The notes under the pieces are model-generated. The model had not been told where the DNA came from. It made no database searches and worked only from the letters and a program-made list of their open reading frames with translations. From the NCBI GenBank assembly GCA_002416505.1, contig DIAM01000021.1, positions 305,118-369,117 on the forward strand: 64,000 nucleotides of DNA, given 5' to 3'. The stretch comes from Gammaproteobacteria bacterium UBA5078. Lineage in GTDB: Bacteria > Pseudomonadota > Gammaproteobacteria > Pseudomonadales > Pseudohongiellaceae. This document shows positions 43,789-51,677 of the stretch, one piece after another; the first letter of the stretch is position 1; every line of letters begins with the position of its first letter. The translations under genes and the position numbers were made by a program.

Positions 43789-44420
43789 ACCGCGGCTCCT
43801 ATGGGATTGAGCGAGTTAAGATTCTGAATTTGTTGCTGGGCTTTGCGCAAGCCTTGCTTGCGCGGCGCCTCACCCATATTGAGGCCATCGGCAACGATGA
43901 AGTCAACGTCCTGCATGCCCACAAAACCGAGGAAGGTGCGCAGGTAAGGCCGCAGGAAGTCCGTCTCGCCCTCGGTATGTTGCCCGCCGCTACTGAGCAC
44001 GACGTAGACCTTCTTGTCGTTCAACAAACCCACGGGGCCGCTGTCGGTGTAACGGAAGGTCACGCCCACGCGAGCCAGATGATCGGTCCAAGACTTCAGC
44101 GCCGCGGGCAGGGTGAAATTATACATCGGAACTCCGATCACGATGATGTCGGCGGCCTGCACCTCGGCAATCAAGGCGTCTGAGTATGCGACCTTCTCTG
44201 CCTGCTCTTGGCTGCGCTCACTAGGCGGCGTGGATAAGGCCTGCAACCATGCGTTATCGAAATAGGGCACAGGGTCTGTGGAGAAGTTCCGGGTCACTAG
44301 GGCGAGTTGAGCATCGTCTTCGCGCAGGCGGGCCACAACGGCGTCGCCCAATTGGCTAGAAACACCCTGATTCTCTTGCGTGTCGAAAATACTGGTCTTC
44401 AGCTGTAGAACTTTGCTCAT
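43785..44420 (-). CDS. azoR: FMN-dependent NADH:quinone/azo reductase
   Basis: A 211-residue flavodoxin-fold enzyme of the AzoR family, which reduces quinones and azo bonds by two electrons with NADH. Motifs are the N-terminal MSKVLQLKTSIF, the FMN-binding GVPMYNFTLPAALKSWTDHL, GVTFRYTDSGPVGL and SSGGQHTEGETDFLRPYL. The second of two adjacent ATGs (44420) gives the usual MSK start and better spacing from AGGA; the first is at 44423. It forms an operon with the pirin gene and is divergent from a LysR-type regulator, a common layout for quinone-responsive azoR genes. Confidence 0.94.
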   Translation of the reverse strand: MSKVLQLKTSIFDTQENQGVSSQLGDAVVARLREDDAQLALVTRNFSTDPVPYFDNAWLQALSTPPSERSQEQAEKVAYSDALIAEVQAADIIVIGVPMYNFTLPAALKSWTDHLARVGVTFRYTDSGPVGLLNDKKVYVVLSSGGQHTEGETDFLRPYLRTFLGFVGMQDVDFIVADGLNMGEAPRKQGLRKAQQQIQNLNSLNPIGAAV

Positions 44421-44487
44421 CATGAGGTCCTCGTTTACCGGCGCAGCGCTGGATGCGCTTGCTCGGGATGAATTAGATTGAGAGCAA

Positions 44488-44552
44488 TAATAAACCTTGT
44501 TATTAGATGTTTTTATGCAATTATTACGTCTTAAAGATCAGCTTATTAGATG
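44488..44552. promoter_or_regulatory. Palindromic and repeated operator between azoR and its LysR regulator
   Basis: An 18-bp palindrome TAATAA-ACCTTG-TTATTA spans 44488-44505. Its right half continues into TTATTAGATG (44500-44509), which is repeated exactly at 44543-44552, 43 bp (about four helical turns) away. This fits a LysR-type recognition site plus an activation site in the divergent promoter region. Confidence 0.55.
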
Positions 44553-44564
44553 TATAGGGGCAAT

Positions 44565-45497
44565 ATGCGCACACCGAAGATCAGTTTAGAGCAATGGGCG
44601 AGTTTCAAGGCGGTGGTGGATCATGGCTCTTTCGCCATGGCGGCGGAGGCGATGAATAAGAGCCAATCGAGTATTAGCTACGCCATCGCACGCCTCAACG
44701 AGCAGCTGCCACGCCCCGTATTAGTGCTCAATGGCCGCAAAGCCGTGCTGACCGAAGATGGCAAGGTCCTCTATCGCCGCGCCGCCGCGCTGCTCACCCA
44801 AGCCGAAGAGGCCGAAGCCGTGGCAAGGCAGTTGGCACAAGGACTCGAAGCTGAAGTTACCCTCGCGGTGGACAACCTGCTCGACCTTCGCCTAGTGATT
44901 CCCGCACTGGATCGCCTAGCACAGACCTATCCTCTAACTCGGGTGCGCATTCTGGAGACGTCCTTGTCGGGGACGGAGGAGGCCCTGTTGGAGAAGAAGG
45001 CCGATATCGTGATCGGTGCCACTGTGCCGGTCGGCCACTCGGGAGCCCCGGTAAGGCAGGTGAAGATGATTCCCATCGCACATCCTCAGCACCCCTTGTT
45101 CGCACGCAGGGCGGTGCCGAAACAGTCTTTGCAGTGCGATCCAGAGGTTTCCGAGGCCGGCATTAGCGACTGGGAACTGAAGACCCATCGCCAGATCGTA
45201 CTACGCGATAGCGGTCAGAGACGCGAGCGAGATGCGGGCTGGTTGGGTTCGGAGCAGCGCTGGACGGTGAGTCACTTCTCGAGCTCGCTGAAGATACTGC
45301 GGGCCGGCCTTGCGTTCGCCTTCCTGCCAGAGGATTGGGTTGAAGAAGATCTGCGCGCAGGCACGCTACAGCAATTAATGCTGGCTAGCCCCCAGGAGAG
45401 AATCTTACCGCTCTACCTTATGTTGAGCTCGCCCGAGTCGGCGGGCCCAGCCACCGCGCTTCTCGCCAAGACTCTGCAGGAGTGTCTCAAGCATTGA
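44565..45497 (+). CDS. LysR-type transcriptional regulator divergent from azoR
   Basis: A 310-residue LysR-family protein with the helix-turn-helix SFAMAAEAMNKSQSSISYAI and an effector domain (VTLAVDNLLDLRLVIPALDR; KKADIVIGATVPVG; LRAGLAFAFLPEDW). The ATG at 44565 is preferred (AGGGG upstream) over 44550. Its position suggests that it controls azoR and the pirin gene in response to quinones or electrophiles. Relatives in other bacteria act this way, but the effector here is not known. Confidence 0.88.
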   Translation: MRTPKISLEQWASFKAVVDHGSFAMAAEAMNKSQSSISYAIARLNEQLPRPVLVLNGRKAVLTEDGKVLYRRAAALLTQAEEAEAVARQLAQGLEAEVTLAVDNLLDLRLVIPALDRLAQTYPLTRVRILETSLSGTEEALLEKKADIVIGATVPVGHSGAPVRQVKMIPIAHPQHPLFARRAVPKQSLQCDPEVSEAGISDWELKTHRQIVLRDSGQRRERDAGWLGSEQRWTVSHFSSSLKILRAGLAFAFLPEDWVEEDLRAGTLQQLMLASPQERILPLYLMLSSPESAGPATALLAKTLQECLKH

Positions 45498-45505
45498 TCC
45501 CCACA

Positions 45506-46603
45506 CTAGGCGCTATCTTGGAGAGCTCTCTTACGGTATTCGGTTGGCGTAAGTCCTTGCGCCTGCCTAAAGGCGTTGTTGAAGGGAGTGATCGATTGAT
45601 ACCCCACAGTGAGCGCAATCGTCAGTACTGGTAGATGACGTTGCTGCGGATTTGCCAACATGCTACTGGCATCCTTTATGCGGTATTCATGCAAAAGCGC
45701 ATTGAAATTCCGATAGCCTAAATGCTTATTGATCAAAGCCCGTAGACGATATTCGGGGAGATCCAGTTTCGTGGCGAGATTCGCGATCGTAAGCCCGTGC
45801 TCGTGATAGACACGGTCCTGCTCGAACACTTTACGGAAGCGTTTGACGTCGGCAAGCAACGCGTCATCGGCCAGCTCTGGTGGCACGGACGACGTGACCT
45901 TGCGAATTACCTTGTCGAAACCGACGTAGTCGATGTGTAACAAAGAGGCCAACATAACAAAGGTCACTATAGCTACGACATAGGTAATCCCGGCTTGCAT
46001 CTGAGCGTAACCGGCCGAGGTACTATTGAGTAAGTAATTCTCTAGGAACACGATAGCCAAGATCAGCACCCCCTGCACAGACACTATCACCCAGCGCAGG
46101 AAACGGCGCGACTCCACGAGATCGCTGCTCCACCCCCTAGCGGTCCAATACACGGCGAAGGCCGCGAAAATCAACTGCATGAAATCCGGCACTGGCCCCA
46201 GCAGAAACTGGCTTAGAGAACTGTTCGCCTCGACCGAGAGAAAGGCCGAGGGTCGATAAGAGCGGTAGTATAAATGGTCTAGGAGCAGTTGCAGCAGCAA
46301 TAGCCCGGTCAACAGTCGCGGCGTTTGCTTACTGTCTTCGAAGACGTAATAGCAATAGATCATGAACAGCCCGGGTATGGAATTGATGCCCAGGTTAAGC
46401 ACCGCCCCCCAGGCCCCGGTGTTCAGGCGCAGAGCGGGGTCGATATGGCCCATCGACATATTACGGATGAGGTAACAGACAATTCCAATGGCCATGAGGA
46501 GAAACAAGCGCGCGCTAGTCTCTGTGCCCTGTGTCTTCAAATTACCAATTGCCAACAACAAGACCGACATTATCGCGATGATCTGCGCACTAAAGAGTAA
46601 CAA
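45506..46603 (-). CDS. AraC-family regulator with N-terminal membrane domain
   Basis: A 365-residue protein if started at the TTG at 46603, which has GGAG 8 bases upstream and opens directly with the first hydrophobic helix (LLLFSAQIIAIMSVLLL). A longer frame to 46783 exists, but the extra 60 residues look non-coding. Six or seven membrane helices fill the first 220 residues. The C-terminus is an AraC DNA-binding domain with two helix-turn-helix units (LTIANLATKLDLPEYRLRAL and LTIALTVGYQSITPFNNAFR; QGLTPTEYRKRAL). Membrane AraC regulators of this kind sense unknown signals. It is divergent from the phospholipase gene, a possible target. Confidence 0.8.
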   Translation of the reverse strand: MLLFSAQIIAIMSVLLLAIGNLKTQGTETSARLFLLMAIGIVCYLIRNMSMGHIDPALRLNTGAWGAVLNLGINSIPGLFMIYCYYVFEDSKQTPRLLTGLLLLQLLLDHLYYRSYRPSAFLSVEANSSLSQFLLGPVPDFMQLIFAAFAVYWTARGWSSDLVESRRFLRWVIVSVQGVLILAIVFLENYLLNSTSAGYAQMQAGITYVVAIVTFVMLASLLHIDYVGFDKVIRKVTSSVPPELADDALLADVKRFRKVFEQDRVYHEHGLTIANLATKLDLPEYRLRALINKHLGYRNFNALLHEYRIKDASSMLANPQQRHLPVLTIALTVGYQSITPFNNAFRQAQGLTPTEYRKRALQDSA

Positions 46604-46798
46604 GGAGGATGCTCCGCGGTTATAATTTCCGACCCAACGTTCGGAATGGGATATATAAGCACAGTCAATCGGGCACCTCAACATGCACGGACGCAAGGAC
46701 TGGCGCATCGAACTCAAAGCAGCGATTCCTAAGGCAACGAGCCTTGGGTAGAATGCCGCTTCTTTATTGCCACCCAACACCAAGTTTTGGAATTCACC

Positions 46799-47815
46799 AT
46801 GATTTCGATCACAACATACTTGCGCGCCATGCGCCCGCTTCTTGTTCTTAGCCTACTGTTCGCGAGCCCGTCACTTTTCGCAGTAGAGAATACTGCAGAT
46901 GCAGAGCTCAATCTCTGCCTGCAAGAGCAAGTGCTCATACCCGAGAACGATGCGCAAACAGTCGGTCAGCTGCGGGCGCGGTGCATGGCCCTGTTAAGTC
47001 CGGGCGAGTCGGGAGACGAGCGCATAGCAGAGTCCGTTGCGCAAGCGAACATCATGCGGCCCTATAGCTTCGATAACGACTTGCGTTCCGGTTTCGTCCA
47101 GGCCTATAAGAACAACTACATCAGCCTCGGGAATATGCGCAACGAAGATGGCCAAGATCCGTTCAGCGGCAAGACGCTCGACATCAAGTTTGAGCTCGGC
47201 ATGAAGTTCGGTTTATTCCCGGATATCGATGGCCTAGAGCCGCTCAGCCCGCTCAAGTTTGGCTACTCACAGCGTTCCTGGTGGGACATATCGGAAGACT
47301 CTGCCCCCTTCAAAGAGCATAACTACAACCCCGAAGTGTTTTGGGACTTTACCGAGGCCTTAGCACGACCCAGTAGCAAACCACGGCTGCATATTTTTGA
47401 CCTAGTAGGCATCGAGCACCAGTCGAATGGGCTCGATGGAGTGAACTCGCGAAGCTGGGATCGTGTCTACGCGACCCGGACACTGCGCATGAGCGAAGCG
47501 TGGTCTTGGACATTCAAATATTGGCAGGCGATGAATCTGGGCGACTTCAACGAAGACATCGAAGACTATCTGGGCACGGCAGAGATCACTACGCACTTCG
47601 ATCTCAACAACTGGGCGCGCGTAAACTTCAAGACCCTGCTTGGGCGCAAGTCCGATAAATTGAGCTATCAACTCGATCTGATTGTTCCAATGTCACGCTG
47701 GATCAATAGCCGCTTCTTCCTGAGTTACTACAATGGCTATGGCGAAGCATTGATCAGTTACAACAAGAAGACTTCGAGTGTTAGAGCCGGATTCTACTTC
47801 CCGCTAGGCTTCTGA
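46799..47815 (+). CDS. pldA: Outer-membrane phospholipase A (OMPLA)
   Basis: A 338-residue PldA-family beta barrel with a signal peptide ending near SLFAVEN. OMPLA hydrolyses phospholipids that reach the outer leaflet of the outer membrane. Active-site region: IEHQSNGLDG then SRSWDRVY. His207 and Ser209 match His142 and Ser144 of E. coli OMPLA. Asp221 stands where E. coli has Asn156, at the same spacing, so the third triad residue is changed to Asp. The C-terminal RFFLSYYNGYGEALISYN and final strand GFYFPLGF are typical. The N-terminal about 80 residues before the barrel include two Cys. ATG at 46799 preferred; TTG 46787 also possible. Confidence 0.92.
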   Translation: MISITTYLRAMRPLLVLSLLFASPSLFAVENTADAELNLCLQEQVLIPENDAQTVGQLRARCMALLSPGESGDERIAESVAQANIMRPYSFDNDLRSGFVQAYKNNYISLGNMRNEDGQDPFSGKTLDIKFELGMKFGLFPDIDGLEPLSPLKFGYSQRSWWDISEDSAPFKEHNYNPEVFWDFTEALARPSSKPRLHIFDLVGIEHQSNGLDGVNSRSWDRVYATRTLRMSEAWSWTFKYWQAMNLGDFNEDIEDYLGTAEITTHFDLNNWARVNFKTLLGRKSDKLSYQLDLIVPMSRWINSRFFLSYYNGYGEALISYNKKTSSVRAGFYFPLGF

Positions 47816-47975
47816 TGTGACTAACACCTATTGGCCTTAGATTGATTTGAGTGACTACTCTCACAAAGACACTATAAATGCACGTCTCGATCCTTTAACC
47901 CTGTAGAATCGGCCCCTACTAAGAATTTATGGCGCTGGCGCGCGGCGCATCGAATGATGCGTGTTAGGAGACTAT

Positions 47976-49256
47976 ATGCACAAGAAAAGTAGCGACGGCT
48001 CTGCGCTAGACTACCAAGAGCTCGCAAGCTCTTTAGGCTACGTAAATGGCAATCGTTACGCGCCCTACTGCGAGCTAAAAATAATCTCTGCGTTCCAACC
48101 CATCTATAGCATCGCACATCGCCGCATCGTCGGACTCGAGGGTCTCGCCCGCGGCGTCGACTCTAGCAACAAAATCGTCCCCCCGATGCAACTTTTCGAC
48201 GTGGCGAGTACGAGTGAGGCTATAGCACTCGATCGACTCTGCCAGCTCGTTCATATGGAAAATTTCGCTGCGCTTAGCCCGCCCAATGTTTGGCTATTTC
48301 TGAATGTAAATCCACATACCCTGACTGAACAGAAACGCTATAGTGAATTTCTGACTGCTCTAGTTGCGCAACAAGATTATCAACCGAATCAAATCGTGAT
48401 CGAAGTCCTCGAGTCGATGATCGATGACGAACAAAAATTAGAACAAGACATTCACGAATATAAGAAAATGGGTTTCTTGATTGCTATTGACGACTTCGGC
48501 GCGGGCCAGTCCAACTTTGAACGCATTTGGCGCATCAAGCCTGACATCGTCAAACTCGATAGGAGCATGTTGAAAAAGGCAGGAGTAGATCCTAGTGTGA
48601 AGAACCTATTGAAGGGGATCACCAGCATGCTACACAATTGCAAGTGCATCGTCCTCGCTGAGGGTGTAGAGACAGAGGCTGAAGCGATCGCTGCGATGGA
48701 CGGTGGCGTCGACCTAGTGCAGGGGTTTTACTTCGCTCACCCATTCCTATTATCCGAGTCCATTGAGACTCGCACAGGTCTTTGGCAAGAACTCTATCAA
48801 AACTTCGACCAGCTTAGCAGGCTCAGCTTATCACGGCACCAGAGTTTGCTCGCTCCCTATATTGACACGTTTACTACTGCCACAACCGGGGCGTTGAAAC
48901 GAGCCAATCTCGTAGAGATATCGGCACAGCTGCTACCACTGCCAAAGACTATACGGCTCTATCAACTTGCTATGGACGGCAGTCAATGCTTCTCAAATGT
49001 CAACTCTACTACCATCTATATCGACACAAGAGATCGTTTGAAAGCTCTTGCCGACACCCAAGGGGCAAGTTGGAAACGCCGCGACTATTTCTTTAGTGCA
49101 TCCAGCAATCCTGGCGTAGTACAGGTCAGCAAACCGTATTTTTCGATCTCAGATGGCACGCTGTGCATCACGCTGTCAGTGCAGACCAAGATCGACGATG
49201 AACATTTCATCGTCTGCTGTGATGTGTTGTGGGAAGAGGGCGGCTCCCAGAGCTAG
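47976..49256 (+). CDS. EAL-domain protein (c-di-GMP phosphodiesterase family) with extra C-terminal domain
   Basis: A 426-residue soluble protein. Residues about 25-275 form an EAL domain: the signature is EGL in IVGLEGLARG, with other metal and substrate residues in WLFLNVNP, IVIEVLES, AIDDFGAGQSNF, IVKLDRSM and LAEGVETEAE. All main catalytic acids appear present, so it may be active. The C-terminal 150 residues (RLSLSRHQSLLAPYIDTF to the end) form an uncharacterised region that could be a PDC-like sensor. There is no GGDEF domain or membrane helix. TAGGAG precedes the ATG. It ends with a 4-bp convergent overlap with the C39 peptidase gene. Confidence 0.9.
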   Translation: MHKKSSDGSALDYQELASSLGYVNGNRYAPYCELKIISAFQPIYSIAHRRIVGLEGLARGVDSSNKIVPPMQLFDVASTSEAIALDRLCQLVHMENFAALSPPNVWLFLNVNPHTLTEQKRYSEFLTALVAQQDYQPNQIVIEVLESMIDDEQKLEQDIHEYKKMGFLIAIDDFGAGQSNFERIWRIKPDIVKLDRSMLKKAGVDPSVKNLLKGITSMLHNCKCIVLAEGVETEAEAIAAMDGGVDLVQGFYFAHPFLLSESIETRTGLWQELYQNFDQLSRLSLSRHQSLLAPYIDTFTTATTGALKRANLVEISAQLLPLPKTIRLYQLAMDGSQCFSNVNSTTIYIDTRDRLKALADTQGASWKRRDYFFSASSNPGVVQVSKPYFSISDGTLCITLSVQTKIDDEHFIVCCDVLWEEGGSQS

Positions 49257-50233
49257 AGCCCTAAAGCGGAATCGATAGCATCGAGGGTTATGCGAAAATT
49301 TTCACTGAAACTCCCGCCAATCAAAACCGCTCGCTCGGCGTGTTTCTTAGCCTCATCCAAGCGCCCCAGATCCAGCAAGGTCTGCGCTAGATTATTATGC
49401 CCAGCGGCATAGTCTGGCACCCGGGCAATGATCGCTTCATAGGCAAGCACAGCGCTGTCGTAATCGCCCTGCGCATACCATAGATTCGCGCGCGCCATCC
49501 CTAGATTGGTACTGGTGGGCCATCTCTGTAATCCGGCCTCATAGGCTAATGCTATTGCGCGGCCATCCCGATTTGCGAGCGCCGCGAACGCGCTCACCGA
49601 CTGGAAATAGGCGTCCTCACGCTCGTCGCTCGGCAGCTCACCTGGCGCCAAGAGGACCACCGCCCAGTGTTCGGCGCGCTGCCAAGTGCGCTCGAACAAT
49701 GCCAGAGATATTCGGTAATCACGTACGAGACCCGAACGCAATACGATCTCAGCGCGTGGCAGATCGAAGCCCACTACCACCGCATAATGCCATTGGGGAT
49801 ACCAGGAAAGGCCGAGATTCTGCATCACTAATACCGGCTTGCCGGCCTGTACCTGCTCGAGCAGTTTCTCTAAGTCGGGGGCCAATATTTGGGAGATGCG
49901 TCCGTAGCGACGCGCCGCCGCTAGCATTTCGATTTGCAGGCTACCTTGGCGTGCCGGAACAAATACCTGGGCGACGAGCGCCTCTGGGTGTATATCGACC
50001 TTGCTCGCTTGCAATACTGTCGCGAGAGCAGCGGGACCACACTGGAAGTCTTGTTGCGGAAAGAAAGGCACCTGCTCCAGTTGAATGCGAGCGGAGAGTG
50101 CGACGCTGGGACTAGCGCCTAGTCTTTGCGAGAAATGTGTAAGCAATGCGTCTGACTGAGGAGCACTAACACAGCCGCTCAGCCAGAGCATCACCATTAT
50201 CCCCCCAACACAACGAAGGATATTCTTACCCAT
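49253..50233 (-). CDS. PA2778-family cysteine peptidase lipoprotein with TPR tail
   Basis: A 326-residue lipoprotein: the lipobox LSGC gives Cys21. Residues about 50-200 are a C39-like papain-fold peptidase with nucleophile Cys in DFQCGPAALATVL and His in WHYAVVVGFD. Residues 215-325 form three TPR-like repeats (LANRDGRAIALAYEAGLQRW; YAQGDYDSAVLAYEAI; DLGRLDEAKKHAERAV). It matches the PA2778 family of Pseudomonas. Its neighbour is the PA2779-type small protein, a conserved pairing, so the small protein is a possible substrate or partner. No ABC transporter fusion is present, unlike bacteriocin-processing C39 peptidases. Confidence 0.88.
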   Translation of the reverse strand: MGKNILRCVGGIMVMLWLSGCVSAPQSDALLTHFSQRLGASPSVALSARIQLEQVPFFPQQDFQCGPAALATVLQASKVDIHPEALVAQVFVPARQGSLQIEMLAAARRYGRISQILAPDLEKLLEQVQAGKPVLVMQNLGLSWYPQWHYAVVVGFDLPRAEIVLRSGLVRDYRISLALFERTWQRAEHWAVVLLAPGELPSDEREDAYFQSVSAFAALANRDGRAIALAYEAGLQRWPTSTNLGMARANLWYAQGDYDSAVLAYEAIIARVPDYAAGHNNLAQTLLDLGRLDEAKKHAERAVLIGGSFSENFRITLDAIDSALGL

Positions 50234-50254
50234 AGCAATGATGCTCTGTTTTAT

Positions 50255-50641
50255 CTAAATCGCGGGAAATACGTCGGTAACGCCAGCGATGTCCAAGAGC
50301 ATGAAAATCACAATCAGGCCGATCACAAAGCCCAACGCGCCTTCGCCCGCTGGCAATGTATCGATCTGTTCAGACAATGACGCCAACTCCCCAGCGGTCA
50401 AGCTGTCAACGCGTTGCAACGCATCAGCGGCATCGACACCGCGTGCCTCTAACTGCGCTTGGACATCGGCGCGATCGAGAAAACCACGCACGGCATCGCG
50501 CTGGATCTGATTGCGCTGCTCTGTCGCGATCTGCTCGGTGCTAACGATGTCGGCCATCGCCGGCATTTGAATACACACCAAACTGAACGCAGCCAAAAGG
50601 GCAGTAGTTACGACTTTGCGTAAGTAAGAATTCATTTTCAT
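50255..50641 (-). CDS. PA2779-family small exported membrane protein
   Basis: A 128-residue protein with a signal peptide (cleavage near PAMADI), a helical middle (RDAVRGFLDRADVQAQLEARG; DALQRVDSLTAGELASLSEQ) and a C-terminal hydrophobic helix (ALGFVIGLIVIFMLLDIAGV). It matches the PA2779 family, of unknown function. AAAGGAG precedes the ATG. It is the first gene of a pair with the PA2778-type peptidase, 21 bp apart. Confidence 0.88.
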   Translation of the reverse strand: MKMNSYLRKVVTTALLAAFSLVCIQMPAMADIVSTEQIATEQRNQIQRDAVRGFLDRADVQAQLEARGVDAADALQRVDSLTAGELASLSEQIDTLPAGEGALGFVIGLIVIFMLLDIAGVTDVFPAI

Positions 50642-50723
50642 ATATTTCTCCTTTTACTGATTGTGGCTGAAAGCAATTATTTCGGATCACAATTTAACAT
50701 GCGCAATCTGCCTAAGCTGTGAC

Positions 50724-51539
50724 TTACTTCTGATATACATGCACGTCGCGTTGCGGGAAGGGTATGCTGAGCCCCGCACCCGGGAAGCGCTTGTACACCA
50801 CCTCGTTCATGCGGAAATGGACGCCCCAATAATCGGGGGCATTCACCCAGACTCGCACGACAAGGTTTACCGAGCTATCGGCAAGCCCAGAGACTGCATA
50901 GAAGGGCTCGGGGTCCTTCAAAATGCGCTCGTCTGCCGCGACTAACTCCTTCAATAGTTCGAAGGCTTTGTCGACGTCGTCACCATAGGCAATGCCGAAT
51001 GTCCAATCCACACGCCGTGTAGCCTGGGCAGAGTAATTAATGAGGGTGCCGGTTGCCAGAGGACCGTTCGGAATGATGATGGTCTTGTTATCAGCGGTCG
51101 TCAAAATGGTGAGGAATATCTGGATCTCCTTCACGGTGCCGGAATAGCCTTGCGCCTCGATAAAGTCGCCAACCTTGAAAGTCTTGAAGAACAGAATCAT
51201 CACGCCGCCTGCGAAATTCTGCAGGGTTCCCGATAAGGCTAAGCCTACCGCCAAGCCGGCCGCGCCGATTATCGCGACGAAGGAGGTCATCTCTACCCCG
51301 AGGACACCTAGGGCGGTGATGTACACCATCACCTTGAAAAGAATGCCGAACATACTGCTCAAGAACGTCTGTAGCGAAGGATCAACCTTGCCCCTGTTCA
51401 ACATTTTCTTGATTATGCTGACTAGGAGGTTGGCAACCCACAAGCCCAATACGAGGGTCAGGATAGACGCTACTAGCTTAGGGCCGTATAAGTACACATA
51501 GTTTATGAGTACTTCGGAATTCACATCGATATTCTCCAT
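50724..51539 (-). CDS. Small-conductance mechanosensitive channel (MscS family)
   Basis: A 271-residue MscS-type channel that opens on membrane tension to release solutes in hypo-osmotic shock. It has three N-terminal helices; the third, pore-lining helix holds the glycine/alanine pattern IIGAAGLAVGLALSGTLQNFA. The cytoplasmic beta domain has FKVGDFIEAQGYSGTVKEI and IIPNGPLATGTLINYS. Length is close to E. coli MscS. CTGGAG precedes the ATG. It is probably a single-gene unit. Confidence 0.94.
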   Translation of the reverse strand: MENIDVNSEVLINYVYLYGPKLVASILTLVLGLWVANLLVSIIKKMLNRGKVDPSLQTFLSSMFGILFKVMVYITALGVLGVEMTSFVAIIGAAGLAVGLALSGTLQNFAGGVMILFFKTFKVGDFIEAQGYSGTVKEIQIFLTILTTADNKTIIIPNGPLATGTLINYSAQATRRVDWTFGIAYGDDVDKAFELLKELVAADERILKDPEPFYAVSGLADSSVNLVVRVWVNAPDYWGVHFRMNEVVYKRFPGAGLSIPFPQRDVHVYQK

Positions 51540-51677
51540 TAATCTGTCTCCAGGAGTGTTTTTAGAATGGATAAAGCTGGCTTGTACTTGGAATTAACCT
51601 ACATTACCCGATAAGCTGTCAAATCTAAACGTCTGGCCCGTTGTAGGCCCGATCAACAAGAATAAGGGAGAGAACAC

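Noticed and set aside
46604..46783. 60-residue N-terminal extension of the membrane AraC regulator
   Set aside because: It is Cys/Arg-rich, not hydrophobic like the family N-terminus, and the TTG at 46603 has GGAG upstream.
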